Assembly: GCF_001577835.2 (NCBI RefSeq)
Contig: NC_029521.1
Span: 19,622,470-19,686,469 of the forward strand
Origin: Coturnix japonica
Taxonomy: Eukaryota; Chordata; Aves; Galliformes; Phasianidae
Length of the DNA stretch: 64,000 nucleotides
Reading direction: 5' to 3'
Positions 15,001-28,945 of this stretch are shown here, one piece after another (within the stretch, counting starts at the first letter, position 1; every line of letters starts with the position of its first letter). The notes under the pieces were generated by a model. That model was not told the origin of the DNA. It saw only the letters and a list, made by a program, of their open reading frames with translations, and did not search any database. Made by a program: the position numbers and the translations under genes.

Positions 15001-18000
15001 AATTTAAACAGGTGTCCATTAAAACCCCAAACAAAGCCAGTCATTTGGCCTCGGCCAAAATTTCATCTGACAGCGAGCAGAAGAACGCAAGATGGCACCA
15101 CACAAAGCAACCATCAAGATCTCTTGAGTATCCTTTAGTTTGGTCGGTCCTGTCCCTACCAGAGCAGAAGCTCCTCTGCATTCACAAATAGAAAAATGAG
15201 GGTAAACGTGATTTGTGGAGAATCAGAAGCGATATCTGAAACAGATCTACATTCATCCCCCGCAGTTCACCTTCTCAGATGCACACCATCCTTCCCTGCA
15301 CATTTAAAGTAAAGCTAAATACCAAGCTGTAAATTTCGTTCCTTATAACTAAAGATTCTGATTTTTAAGTGACAGCTGCCTCAATATTTTTTTCCTGGCA
15401 TAACTGTCATAAAAGTAATTCTCCATGCCTGCATTCCTACTGCAAATAGGCAAAAACGTGCACAGAGCAGATCTTCTTACACGAGCCGTTAGCTACTACA
15501 CCGCAAACTTTCTGTACAACAGATTTATATTAACACAAATTGCCACAAGCTGCAGCGACGCTACATGCAGGTTGAGATGAGGCAAACGGCACCACTTGCA
15601 CATTTGCTGTGGGCATGGAGACAGATAACAGTGTAGATCAGCTCTATATTTAAACTTTCACTTCAGCCCAATTCCTGCTAACTTGTTTTTATTGCTATTT
15701 TCCATCACCATCAGGGTTATAATAACCTTTCTTATTTTGGATCAAAGAAATACAGCCTGCCCTTTGAACTAGAGCTATGCTAAAGACCTGCAGCTCCAAG
15801 CCTGCTTCTAAACCAGTGAGATAATGGGGCTAACTGCTCCGTAATTTGGAAGCTGCAGCCAGTTTCTATCAGCTATAATACTGGCTGGAAGTAACCCAAC
15901 CACTCATCAAGATAAGGAAATGCAATAAAGATTTCTGAATTATTCCCTGTTATACACCTTCACTTGATTAATATTAACTTCTAATACTTCCTGATACATC
16001 ATATTTCCTCCATAGAGTCCACGCTTTCACCCTTGGCCCTGGAAGGCTACAAACGGGTGTTCAGGAGCAGGCAGCACTCAGGTACTTGCAGGATGTCAGC
16101 GGCAGTGACTGAAAGAACTAAATGGAAATGGTTCAGCTGATTTTACTCATAAGCTGTCAAAATAAGATGAAGTAATCTCTCAATGAAGCACTAACAGAGT
16201 TCAAGATGGTTGGAAAACGAACACGGATGCTGCGCATTTTCCTTTTGGATCATTTTGTTACGCGAACTAACATCACAGCTAAGGAGAACCAGCACATTCC
16301 CTTCCTCCCTCCCCCCAGCACAAGCTGTAATTCAGTCAGGGCGTCTCTAGGAGTACAGCTAATATTTAACAAAGGGCCAAGCATCACCGGCTGGTAGAAA
16401 TGCATGTGAATACCTGAGACTATCACTCTAGTAACCACACAGCGCTGCAATGCCATTACTGCCTGCCTGAAAGCTGTCAGGAGGGTTTCAGGAATCTGTG
16501 GGTTCTCTCTGCCATCAAACTCCCTGCTCCTTAGTGATGTGACCTCACCAACCATTTCCAATTCAGCAAGTGCCTGAACAGCGAGTGACTGGAGGCTGGG
16601 AGAGAAACAGACACACAAACACCAAAAAGATGAAAAAGCACAACATACATTCGCATCCAGGCATCTGCTTTTGGGCACTGAGAGAGACACCAACACTCAG
16701 GGTTGGACCAGAGAGCAGGTATGTCAGCATCAAGCACTTAACAGCTGGTATATCGTGTCTCTAGAATCAAAATACTAAGAGGGCATCGAGATGCTGCTCA
16801 GCACCCTATGAGCTGAGAAACCCCTTCTCCAGTGCCATGTAATCCAGCAGCTACCTCTTCCCCTGCCACAAAGAAAGGAAAATGGGGACTTAGCATGTTG
16901 AGGAATGGAGGCTGAAGCCAGAGCAGCTTCCTGAGCTGCCTCCCACCAAAACTGTGCTGGCACAACCACGTGACAGCTCTAGATGATCTGCATCTCTCCC
17001 TATGTGCTCTCACTCTTCTCCCCTCCATCAGCTACAAATTCTCATCCTCATCCTTGTGCTAGCACAGGTACGTGCTTGGCCACACAGTGATCCAGGTCAG
17101 AGCACTATGCTGGCAGATTATTTCACCAAGAAGATGGTAAGCACTGCTAGCACAGACCCCCTGAAATGGCTCACTGTGGGCAAAGCTGTTCTTCAGTCCT
17201 CCTGTGTTTCTGCTCCTGTTGGGAGCACAACTTCAAGTCCTGACAAACTGTCACGGAGCCCCAGAACAGCAGGGGCGGCCTATTGCAGAAACAAGAGGGA
17301 AAAGCGAATTACTTCAGCCATGTTTTATAGCCAAACGCACCAGTTCAAAATACGGGCTTCACGATTTCTGACTACCCTGTTGTGTGCCAAAAAAATCACT
17401 TCACAGGGAATGGTGCTAACTCAAAGGACCCTATATAGTATCAGAACTAGACAGCAGTTGGTGTATCAGAAGGAACAAGAACTTTACCATTCTTTACCTC
17501 CCCATATTAACCTTCCTCTCTTGTCCCCCCCAGGGAGAAATTCTTAAGACATCTAAAAACGACCAAGGTAAAAAAACACGTCACACATTTAACAGGCCAG
17601 TTCATAGGCCTCAAGGAACACCATCCAAACCCACTTAAAACAGCAGAGATGTATTTGGAGCAAGCAGTTAAGATAACAGTGTAATTCCATCCGGGTATCC
17701 TGGATCCGTGCAATAAACGGTCGGTAACCCCAGGAGGAATAAAGAACAATCAAAAACAAAAATAGGTAACAATTAACACACTTATACGGCCACAGCATTT
17801 ATGCAAGATCCATACTAGGAATAGGGCAGGTCCCAAGACCTCATAAAGCTGATCAATTTGAAGCCGAAACTATTTATGACACGGGGCCATCAAGATAAAA
17901 AGTCCCACAGCCCTGTTAAACTTTGGACTTGATTTTATTAAAAATGTTTTTCTACTTTATCTCCAAAAAAAAAAAAAAGAAATAAAAAGAAAATCCCGTG

Positions 18001-19518
18001 CTGAGCAGTGCCTGCAGCACCTTCTGTGGAAGCACACGGAGGGACTCCCAGAGTGAAACCTTTCAGGGAGACAAACGTATATCAAATTTAAGTGCAGGGA
18101 AGGGATAAAGGAGAAGGCAGCTCCTCTGGGAGGCGGCGATTTAAATGGCTTCAGGGAAGTGGGACAGGGTGTGTTTGAATGGCGCACTGATGTGAGGTTT
18201 GAACACTTAGGGCTGCTAAGAACTTTAATAATGTGTTTTCTCAGCTCTGCAGATGACCAACTTCTTCAGCTCTCCCAAATAGCACCATAATGAACAGACA
18301 ATTCTTGTGCTTTGGAGCTGCCATTAGGGATGTTGGAAGTGTTCTGTGCCCCCTTTCCTTCTCACTGCTCTCTGATCAGGTTCCGATCCACAGGACAGCA
18401 GCGCTGGAGGCTCCCAACCCCAAGCACAAAGCAGCAGGACAGAGGGGAAGATGAGACGACATGCTGCGAGCAGGGAGCTGAGAAAGGATGAGAACAGGTG
18501 ATCCCAGCAGCGAGGTAAGAGGAGATGAGAAAAGGAGACACGAGTAAAACCAATCCAGCTCAAGCAGACAGGGAAGCCAACAAAATACACCTAACAGGAC
18601 AAAGTTACCAGCTGGAATCAAAACGAACCCCTGCAAACTGGATCTAGAGACATCAATAACCGGTTGGAAGGAGAACCTAACAGCTTCAGGCAAAGAGGCC
18701 GTTCCTTAGCGATGGATTGCCCTTGGATTGCTTTATGCTCCAAGCAAGCTAATCGCTTCTATTAATCTGGAGTTAACAAGCACCTAACTCACAGCTCCAT
18801 ACACACAAACTAAGGCACATAGGGAGCCCAGCGCCCGCACGGCAGCACTCACAGCTCCGGGTGGAACCAAAAATGGTCTTTTAAATCCCCGATAATGAAG
18901 CAGGATGCGGGGCTGACCCACAATAAGAGGTTTAACTGCGCACAGGGAACCAAAGTGAATCTGCAAATGTTGTTACAAATTACCTACGCCGAGCGGCCAC
19001 CGTGTTCGCATAGCTAAAAATAAGGCGAGAATTTGTGCCTGGTGAGAAGGAAAAACAATATAAGAGGGGGGGGGGGGGAATAATGATAATAATAAAGGAA
19101 GAAAACGACAAGCAGGAGGGCAGCAATCACACAGCCCCGAGCCGCGGCTCCCCGCGCCCACCCGCAACTTTCCGCCCCCCGCCTCGCCCCGCTCCCGGGC
19201 ACTGACAGCGGCCGCTCCCCGGCTGCGGGCGCGGCCCGGCCCGGCCCGTAAACAAGTTTGAAGGGGCCGCGGCCGGGCCGGGCGGGGAGGAGCGGGCGTG
19301 GAGCTGACAGGGGCCGCACAAAAGGGCAGGACCCCCGGGCGGCTCCCTCCCGCCGAAGGGCGGGGCCCGGCCCGGCGCCGCTCTCCCGCACGGCGGCCCG
19401 CACAGGGGGCAGGGCCCGCAGGACAAGGCCCCGCCGCTCCCCGCGCTCCTTCCGTCGCCGACTCCGCCGCCGCCGCGGGGCCCGGCCCGGCCTCCCCGCC
19501 GCGCCGCCCGTCCCTCAC
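1..19518 (-). other. LCOR: LCOR intron 1 (partial), no exon recognised
   Basis: This is the stretch downstream (minus strand) of the LCOR first coding exon; it begins at the GTGAGG donor next to 19519 and runs off the left edge. It is AT-richer than the rest of the window and all open frames in it are short. I recognise no coding exon, RNA gene or complete transposable element. Small simple-sequence patches are present: a TA run near 13815-13827, an A-rich run near 17968-17985 and a 12-base G run near 19067-19078. Base 4688 is ambiguous (n). Two curious open frames (8679-9011 and 17002-17547, plus strand) are treated under findings. That this is intronic is inferred from the exon to its right. 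Confidence 0.7.
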
Positions 19519-19960
19519 CTACACAGTGAATGAGCTTGTGTCGCCACGAATCGAGCTGGTGGCGGACGCCGCGCCTCTCGATGGAGCACTGCTGCCGCCC
19601 GCACGGGCTCGCCATCTTCTGGGCGGCGGGCGGGGGCGGTGGGGGTGGGGGCGGCGGCGGGCACGGCCGGGGGGGCAGGGACGGGAAGGAAGGAAGGGCC
19701 GCGCGCCGCCGCACGACACGCCCACACCGACTCGGCGCCCGCCCCGCCGACGCCACACGCGCATGCGCCGACACGCCCCGACACGCCCCGCCGCCGGCCC
19801 CTTCCCGCCGCGCGCATGCGCCATCGCCGCGCGGCCTCCTCCGCACGTGAGCGGTGCCGGCGGCCGCCGCTGGGGGGCGCCGTGCTCGGTCCCGCTGCTT
19901 CGGGCCGGGCTCGTTGTGCGGGACGAAACGCGTCGTGGTACGTTACAAAGCGGCACGAGG
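19130..19960 (-). promoter_or_regulatory. LCOR: LCOR CpG-island promoter
   Basis: Very GC- and CpG-rich sequence surrounds the LCOR first exon and contrasts sharply with the AT-richer intron on its left. Two perfect NRF-1-type palindromes (GCGCATGCGC) lie at 19759-19768 and 19812-19821, upstream of the minus-strand start codon, and an AAGATGGCG motif overlaps the ATG itself. No TATA box is evident, as usual for dispersed CpG-island promoters. The exact start of transcription cannot be read from sequence. Confidence 0.75.
19519..19615 (-). CDS. LCOR: LCOR first coding exon (ligand-dependent corepressor)
   Basis: The exon encodes 32 residues plus the first base of a glycine codon: it starts MASPCGRQQCSIERRG and ends LDSWRHKLIHCV, then splices at a GTGAGG donor in phase 1. 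The ERRG...LDSWRHKLIHCVG block is the conserved N-terminus of the LCOR/LCORL family. LCORL has RRELDSWRHRLMHCVG here; the SIERRG version and the 10q24-type neighbours favour LCOR. LCOR is a nuclear corepressor that binds agonist-bound nuclear receptors and recruits CtBP and histone deacetylases; long isoforms associate with PRC2. The receptor box and DNA-binding domain lie in later exons outside the window. The start ATG has A at -3 and G at +4 and sits inside an AAGATGGCG motif like that bound by YY1. LCORL is the alternative, less likely. Confidence 0.75.
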
Positions 19961-19999
19961 GAATGGTACCACAGCACATGGACCTCCTCCTCAAATGAC

Positions 20000-22900
20000 T
20001 AGCAGAAATACAGCTGGGGGAGCGGCGAGGCCAGGGATGAAACCCAGCAGTCACCACCTCCTTTCCCCCACCCCAGACACAGGCATCATTACCTCCACTC
20101 CGTGACCTCGTCAAGCTGCATCCAATTAGGAGCTGGAAGGTCAGTGCTGGCAGCGTGTAAATATGGATGTCCCGGAGGTGATGCCTCCTGTGTGACACTG
20201 CACTGCTTGTGCCCCTTCAGGAGCACTCACACCTGGATGTGCTGCCCAGCCCACTGTGCTGCCCAGCCCACCCCAGAGCTCTGGTGCATCTCCTTACAGG
20301 AGACCAGGACAGCTCAGCTTGGCTTGTCCAGCAGAGAAAGCAATTACAGAACGTCACTGCTTCACCAGCTCGAGTGGGGAAGAGAGATCAATCTCAAGGA
20401 AGCTGTTTGGAGCTAAATGATAGCAAGAGAACAGGTTATGAACTGGCGTTTAACACACAACATTAGGGGATGGTTTCTAATTCACTGTAGGGAAAACTTT
20501 CAGCTTGTGTCTTATGTGGCTGTAGAGCAAAGAGAGTTTGGCCGGGCCTGCCCTGGTGGGGTGCAGGGCCATTTGGAGCCCCTCATCCCCACAGTATACG
20601 TTTGGTGCAGCCTGAGATTCAGAGGCCAATGCTCATGGTAGTGGCAGCACGGCCATTGCCATTGAGCCGTCATTATCTCCTTGTTTCTTCCGCCCTTAGA
20701 TCACATCCCTGCTGTGACAGAGGTTGCCCAGATGTGGACCATACGATGCTGGTCTTAAACTGACAAATCTCCAGTTCAAAGCAATTTTGTCACCTCGCTC
20801 CTGTCAGTGCATCTGTTGACAGAATTGCCCGAGCTTTCCACAGAGCGTGCCTGCCTTCTGGAGAAAATCCCTTACCTGAGAGCACCTGAGAGTCACCTGC
20901 CACTGCTTTGACTCATAAACCTCTTACTGTGTTGGTTGTGCCCTCCTCTGCTCTGCCTGTGGCTGGCACTGAGCACTCACACGGCAGAGCTGGCAGGCAG
21001 GAAGCACGTGCTGGCTGATCACACCTCGCTGTAGCTGCGTCATCTGTAATCTTGACCCCAGCTTTTATCATTAGAGAGACACTATTTGATGAGGAAGGCA
21101 TGAACTAGAGAGCTAGAGAAAGGGAATGGTCTGGCAACCAAAAAGTGGATTAAATCCACAGGCTTCCTGTGTGGAAAGGTAAGCAGAGGGTCAAAGTCAG
21201 CTTTAGAAAGAGGCAGCAGCACTGGGATCACTAGCCAACACCTCAGAAGATTAGAGGAAGGCATGAAGAATAGTGGGACTGTCCTCAGGAAAGTCTGCAT
21301 GAGTGACAGCAATGTGATGAAACAGCCCCGAGCATGGTGAGCTGACAGCAGATCCAACTTGATCCTGAAACTAGGCTGGCTGGGGTCTGACACACCAGAG
21401 CCTGTACCGTGCTGCTCCAACCAAAGTGGAGCTGCTCAACACAAAGCTGTAGGCTGGGACTCTGGCCTCCCCCTGCTCCCCACTGGACATGAGGCTCGCT
21501 GCAGTGGAAGTGTTGTTTTCCCCCTGTTTCACAGTGGCTCCCCTTTGATGTTAATTGTTTGCAGGCAAAGTTTAGCAGAGAGCATAGCTGTTCTCTGGTT
21601 CATCTGCTGGTTACTACTGAGCTGCCCAGACCAGTGGAGAAAATGCTTTGATGTTAATGAGCTGCAGACAATTTCACTTAGCACCGAGCAGGGCCTGGCA
21701 TCTCAGAGGTAAGGCTTTCAAGGCAGATGCTACAGCAAGTCTCTCCAACATCCGTTCTGCCATAGGAACAGAAAACACACAAAAAGGCATTAGAGCAGAA
21801 ACTTGTCTTTTCACCAAGCTGTGCACCACACCTGGTATTGTTATGGCCCCACAGGTACCAGTGGCCAGGAAGAAGCAGGGAAAAAAATGTCCCCATGAAA
21901 CGGCATTGCGATTATGGGATTCGGTAGAAATAGGATTTAATCCCCCCTATAAAAAGCCTGCCACTCTGGTCTGAGTATGCAGAAATGTGAGAAGGGGATG
22001 GACTACAAATTGCTGGTTTGCAAGAGTCTGCCTCCTGTGCGGCTTGAAGCAATTCTACACTGAGAGCAGCACCTTCTCCATCAGCACATCAGAGCAAAAC
22101 AGGCCAGCTGCGGTGAAGCAGGACTCGTACCTTAATGGACACCCCAGTGGGTACCACAGTCTCAGGAGGAGTCTCTCAGGAGACACTGAATCCCAAGCTG
22201 GAACAAAAGCAAATGAGGAAAAAAAAAAACCCACAATCCTCAAATTCAAGTTTGTAACCCACTGCAAGTCATCAGCAAAGTACATGTGACACATCGGGAG
22301 AGCTCTGCTTCTAACCACACACTATGAGGCTTCAATTGAAAGAGCGAGCATTCTAGTCCTCTGGGGAACCCCCGGCCAAGCAGAGCCAAATGCAGGCTAT
22401 GCCTTGTCAAGTAGAGCAACAAATGAGACCTCGCTGAAGGTTAAGCAGAAACATGCCTTATTCTGAGGAACTTGGCTTAGCTCCAATATATTGCCTTTGT
22501 TAAATGATTTATAGGAACAAGAGAGAGATACTGACTTCTCAGTTTTCTCTCCAGGACATGATAGTTCCCTGCAGCAAACTTGAGATTACAGAGGTAAAAT
22601 AATGCAAGCCAGGACTGAATGCTTGTTCTCATACTATTCCAGGGAGGATCTCATGCAAATAAGTGTATCTTATCCTGCCATTAAATAAAGGGTAACAAGG
22701 TAAATTTTTTTCTTTCCCCCAGAACAAATAAATGAAGAAGTAAAAAGGAAGGTGGAATCATACAGCAGGCTGTGATTGAACATGGGCCAAAGGGAGAACA
22801 CCGCAGCTTGGAAAGACTTTGGGAAGATAAACTAAGCTTTGGCAAGGCATTCAGCTGAACGGCAACATTCACTCCCAAAAGTCATCCCATCCCAGCAGAG

Positions 22901-25900
22901 CTGAGGGCCATGCTTTGCACTGTGCATACAACCTAACATCCAGCATGGCGAACAAGAGGAAACTGGCAGGTGAGAGGAAAGCACAATGCTGCAATCCACA
23001 GACAGGGAGAAAGGGAGTGCTGTGATTTGCAATGTTGTGAGCCACCGTGGAGTGCACACATCCATGGGGTGGATAAAGCGGGCAGCAACAAGGTCCCTGC
23101 TTCAGAACTTTATTGTTCCACGTTGTAGCAGCTTCAAGGAGAAGGGCAGCCTGCTATCTGGAAAGCAAAGGGGATCTCTGTTGAGTTCGGGATGGATTTC
23201 AGAGCACAAGACAGTGTGCCACCAGCAAATGTAATGCCTGTGTCAATAAACAAGAATAGATTTGGAACGTGGGCTGGGGTTTAAGAGGGGCGTTTATCCC
23301 CATTAAAGAAACAGGCCATCTGACAGGCTGAACAGCCAGACTAGAAAAGGTCACCTTTGTACCAAAAGGAGGGGCACATGTAGCAAGGTGCACTTATAAC
23401 TGATTCCTTCTGGTTCTGTAAGGTGTAGCAAAGTCAGCTTGTCACTGTTTCTAGGAGATAGGGAAACATTCACTTGAAACCAGCACAGAGCTGGAAGTGG
23501 AAGAATTCCAGAATGCATATAGAAAACCGTATGTTTCTGTACACGTTGAGCTGATCTGAACCAGTAGTGATCATAAAATGCTTGTTTCCATTGCTAAAGA
23601 TGAGGGAGGTCTCTCAGCTGGAAGTCACTGTGTTTTGTTTAAACTACCAGAGGAGTCTGAGCACTGAAATGCATCAAATACTGAGCAGATGCTGCTGACC
23701 AGACCACCTGATTTAGACAGAGGGGTGAAAAACAGTTGGAGGACTTAGAGCAGTTGTCAGTGGAGAAAATACGATCATATTAATATATATTAATATTAAT
23801 TACCCCCCAGATAGACAGGGTGGGTGTCTTGTAGAAGAATGATGCAAAGACTGTATTTTTAGCCTTGAATGGTTCTTAGAATGACCTCTCAGAGGAACCA
23901 AGTGGAGAATGAGCTCTCATGGGCACATGGGATGCAGATAGAAATGTAAGAGTGAACAGTAACTCTGTCATAGCAAACACAATGTGCTCAAATTCATTAC
24001 AGCCAAGAGGAAGAAGCAGGGACAGAAGTACCATGCAGCGCAATGTGACTGACATAAAGGAGATGGGTACGTTCTCCCTCAGAAGGCAGCAAGTATAAAA
24101 TTTGGGCAATAATTAGAAAGGATTTTAAAGTGGCTGATGAAAGGACAAAATGTTTTGTGAGTGACACCGAGACCCTGTGTTTAAAGCTTCAAATATGCCA
24201 TCAGTCAAAATATGCTAACGAAGAACTATCTCCAAACATGGCACAGTTGCACAGCTGAGTGAAGAAGGCACTGCTAAGTAAAAAAGACACCCTTCAACAA
24301 GTGTAAGTTGTGGCCAAAGATTAAACGGGGAAAATCCCAAATTCTGGCAAGTTAAATAAAAAATCCGCCACACATTTGGGCCAGCCAAAATCATTTTTGA
24401 ACAGCAGCTTGCTAGAAACAAGATGATTGTGAATAGAAACATGTTTTATGCAGTGGGAGGAAGGCTGCAGGGAACAGAGGGCCCAGCAGCAAACTTTGAG
24501 GGAAGGACAGCCAAGTGAGGCAACTTCACCAGGGCCTACAATTAGCCGCTAGCCAAAGCAGTGTGAGGGAGAGTGAGCAAAGACAAAACTGAGCCTGCTG
24601 CTTCGGCGACCTTGCTCCTGCATGGAGATGTTTAGAGATGTTGATAGAGATGGGGATTAAGGGAGCAGCTGTCCATAGTAGCAAGTGATGCTGGCTGCTG
24701 TCACCCCTTCCCCCGGTTGCTACTGGCACTCCGGAGATCCTGTCCCGCTCTGACCTACTCCTTTGATCCAGGCCATTAATAGCATTGCCTTCTTTGGAGT
24801 CTGACTCCAGCAGCATCCGAAGGACACTGACTTATTCATTGTTCCCTGGTGGCGGCTATGGTTCACTGCCAGACGCATCCTGCAGGTCCCTTTAGTCACA
24901 TGAGGTAGTTGGCAGCACCGTGGTCCTGTCCACAGATGAAAATAGACCACAGTGATCTGGCTGCCCCATAGCCAGGCTTCAAAGCCTATGGAAGCTCAAG
25001 CACAGTCTGAACTAGTTCCTCATGCATTCACTGTGCATTTCCCCAGAGGTTATGATCTTCTATCATACACTCAACTTGTATTTTTAACCAACCAAGTTCT
25101 TTGACCCTACACTAAACTCAACCAGAGGCATTAGAAGTGCACACTCCATGTCCCACTGCTGGGCTGTGTCCTGAGGTGCCACGGACAGACCTCACCTGAT
25201 CCATACATCTTCAATGTACAGCACTGTGTGTGCACTGTGTGCACCTCAGGAGACCCAAGATGGGCTGTAGGCGTCCTGCTTGTCAGGGTATCTGACTCAC
25301 ACCGCCAAGCACACCCTCTCAAGCTGCATGGCTCGAGCTGCTAACCTTGCTTTATCAAGCCTGTGCAACCTTGTTGTGGCAAACAAGTGTCATGCAGGAA
25401 TCCCTTTGCCCCCAGGTGCTTGGCAGGGAGCTCCTTTCTTCAGGACAAGTCCCAGCTGTCTCTAGGTAACAGAGTAAATGCATTTTCTGCTGTTTCCCCA
25501 CACGCTTCCTGTCTCTAAAAATAAGCTGTTTAAAGATGCAGTTACCAGAGCTCACCTGGGTGTGCAGCCTGAACGCAGTACCCATAAGAGTGTGATTTCA
25601 CAACCTTGCAGCTCACCTCCTGAATGAGCCTTCCAGCCACGCTCAGTTCACCCCACGTGGCGTTTTCCCATGGGCTCACGGGCCTCCCCAGCTTTACACT
25701 GGGGGATGCTAAGCCCATCTGTGCCAGCAGCCTATAGCTCAGTTGTCACCTAAGCAGCATCTTCTCAGGTTAAACCAGAGACACCGTGGCGTGGTTGTGT
25801 CCTGAGAAAGGGCAGCAGAAGGGCCCTGGCTGGTCATTCTGAGGCTGGCTGCACACCAGTCACAGCCGTGAGCATACACTGTGCTGTCTCTAAGGCTACA

Positions 25901-28700
25901 AGAAGAATACAGAGCAGAAATTGTGCAATTATGGGAGCCTTTAATTTCCCAGTGAATGCCAGGCAATAAACAGCAGCAGAATGGCAGGGCTCAGGTATCC
26001 AACAAAAGAGAAGGCAAATTTCCTTATCGATTTATCACAAAGCAAAACACAACGTTATTTCAGCTGTGGTTTCAGTGAGCAGTGAGGTTGCCCTGGGAGC
26101 CCTGCAGGGAGAATTGGGCACCCAGCACCACACACAGAGCGATGGGGAGGGGAACCAGCCACAATATGGGCTCAGCAATAGGGTTTTACCATCACTCAGT
26201 AGAGGCACAGGGACTCAGCGAAAAAAAAACTCAGCGAAACAGCAATGAGGAAGGATGTTTGCTAGAAAGTGAGGAAATGGAAGCACTGAAGGAGTAAAAA
26301 GACACGGCTGTGCTGAAGGATGAATGTGAAACAGCAGTGTGGATCCTCTGTGAAACAGGAATGGCGTGATGCTCGGATGCATCAGACAAGGAAACATTAT
26401 CAGCATTGCGTGAGGCACTGGGAGACTTCTTCCACAATATCCTTGCAGCTCTGCAACCGGGAAGGATGAGCTCCATTGCACACAAGGACTGTGTGGATAT
26501 GGAGACAGACCAGCACCAGCTGACAGGCACACAGCCAGGTGCCCTGAAGGAGGTGCTGCTCCAGCCCCAGGCCTCCAGCTTTCTGCTGGTCAGTGTGAAG
26601 ACAGAGAAATAATCATTCCCTTCTTAACTAGCTTCTAAGAGTGCTGAGGTGCTCCTTCTTCTGAAGCACCAGAGACGAGTGCTGGACCTCATGCCCCAGT
26701 GCTCCCAGCATTACCCTTCCAGAAGTCTGCTCACACGAGGCTTAGCACTACTGCCAGATTAGGGTCAGGAGGGAATTTTCCTGGACTGATGCAGCGGTTA
26801 CATTTTTTGTCTGTTTCCCTTTCTTTTTTAATACCCCTCCAATTTCAGGACTATATCCTACATCATTTTTCTCACAAATTCCTCGCTACCACCAGACTGC
26901 AGACCTAATGGCCACTTGCTCCTTGCTTCCTGGGACATTACAGCTTTCTGCAGGAGGACTTAAAAAGCATCAGCAGTACCTGGGGAGTGACTGGAGCAGG
27001 CATTCAGTTTAGAAGCACCTACAACACATCCATTGCATCCTTACACACAATTGCTTATGGCATGGCCCTGAAGGACTATGACAACGTGAGCAAAAGGACA
27101 CTGGGTGTCTACAAAGCAACTGTGGGACAGAGCATGGAAATGAACCTCTCAGCTGCCCAGATTTAAAGCACACACACAACTCCTGGCTACCCCTCAGGGC
27201 CAAGTGGGGATCTGGGGTGAGTGGTGTAGAAGAGCAGAGATGCTGGAGCCTCAGAACAGGAAGAACATCCCTCACAGTTCTTTGGGACCTCTGAACTTGG
27301 AGGGGGTGGGGGACAGCCTAAATCCCAGTGACTGGGATTCCAAAGGAAGGAACCAGAGCAGACCATGAGGGGTTCTGCACGGTGTGGTTGGGTCCTATCA
27401 AGCCTGCCCACCCCCCTGTGGTGATGTGGGTACTTGGTCCTGGGCAACACACACCACCAAAGGCCCCAAATAACCTTGTCTGAGGAGCCTTTGCCACCAG
27501 CTGGGCAGCAGGAAAGCACCTTTCTGCAGCTCTCACAACCTCCACAACAGACTTTAAATCAATAACCCCAGAACACAGGGCCGGGTTATTGCGAACGGAA
27601 ACCATTAAACTGCAACACAGGAGGATAAAGCCAGCCTCAAGCACTTGAAAGATTTATAGGGCACAACAGCAGGGTGTTAATTCTTTTGGCAACACAAATG
27701 CTTTCACACCCACTGCTTTCCCTCAGCCACAGGAGCAGGAATAGGGGACCATGTGCAGCCCAGGGACGTGCATGCAAGGTGATGCTGTGCTCATGGGGCT
27801 GCCTGAATGCCCAGCAACCACGGGGGCCAGTTCCCTCCCAGCCTCTAGCACATAAGGCTCTGCTACACGCACCTGGTTGTGCCTGAAGAGCCCCTCGCTC
27901 AGCAGGGTGCACAGGCCCAGCCAAGGGCTCTGTAGAGCTGCATTCCTCATTGACACCCCTATGCACACAGCCACCTCCTCAGTTTCCTCCCTGGGCAAAG
28001 TCCAGGGCCAGGCAGTGTGGGAGACCACCCCCTTCAGAGCCTCACACCCCACGTACCTGGGATACTAGGAGGACCCCCGCCCAGAACTGAGCCATGGCAC
28101 ACGCCACCCAGAATGCAGACAAGTTCAAGGCTTTGCCTCTCCAAAATCACCATGCTTCCCAGAGGCCCAAGCACATAGTGGTGAATCTTGTTTTCTCTGC
28201 TCATCCTTTGGGATGCAGGTGGCTGCAGCCTTTCTGCAGTCACAGCCTCTACTTCAAGGGACAAGGTGTCAAACCTCTCCCAGTGAGCAGGATCACATCC
28301 AAGCAGCAGGCTGGAAGGGGACACAGTTCCATCCCTGCACACGCGCTCCCAAGTGCTGCTGCCATAGTGGAGGGTTGCAGCCCCCACAGCCCATTGGAGC
28401 AGCTGTGCATGGGGATCTTGTACTGCCCCTGCGTGGCCACCACGGGATGTGCACGCGGCCCCAAAACCTACAGATAGCCAGAGACAGAGAGGTAGAACCC
28501 ATTCACCCCAAGTTAGGCCATTTAGAGGCTATCATGGGAACTTGAGTGCCTTGGTAACCCCCCTCCTGCCCCAGTGTGCAGACATCTCAAACCCCCAAGG
28601 AGTGCATGGTGTTAAAAGGTACCTCCTCCTATACCCTCCCCTATCCCAGGGCCAGACCCAAGGAACCTCCTGCCCACCTTGAGCACTCACAGGGTCATAC
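20000..28700. other. Intergenic region between LCOR promoter and PPRC1 3' end
   Basis: I see no convincing exon, RNA gene or recognisable repeat here. Open frames are short and lack splice-phase consistency or family motifs. In human, PPRC1 is followed by NOLC1, but nothing here resembles its acidic serine-rich repeats. A short AT-rich palindromic patch (alternating TA/AT with ATTAAT) lies near 23780-23802. Confidence 0.5.
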
Positions 28701-28719
28701 CAAACAGGAGACAAGGCAG

Positions 28720-28945
28720 AGCTGGGTTTGGGCATCCACATTTATTACACGGCTCGGCAAGCCCGAGGCTGCCACTCACCTAGGCCCTTCCAATTAACAG
28801 GAAACCGCCCGTCTTCCTTAAATATTGGTTATAAAACAAATTTTTTTCCTTTTTCTTTTTCTTAAAAACCTCATCTTTCTCTCCATACTTTTTTTGTCTT
28901 TTGTATTTGAGTATAAAAGGGGCGGGTGCTCCGCCGTGCTTGCTG
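28720..28945 (-). other. PPRC1: PPRC1 3' UTR with polyadenylation signal
   Basis: A minus-strand AATAAA (plus-strand tttatt at 28741-28746) lies about 200 bases past the stop codon, giving a short 3' UTR. Cleavage is expected within about 25 bases of it. The UTR has A- and AG-rich runs on the coding strand. Confidence 0.8.

Noticed and set aside
16250-16696. 148-codon minus-strand frame in LCOR intron 1
   Set aside because: No family motif, no splice or promoter context, and length within chance for this much sequence.
20000-28700. Search for NOLC1, expected next to PPRC1
   Set aside because: No acidic-serine repeats or LisH-like N-terminus were found in any frame.
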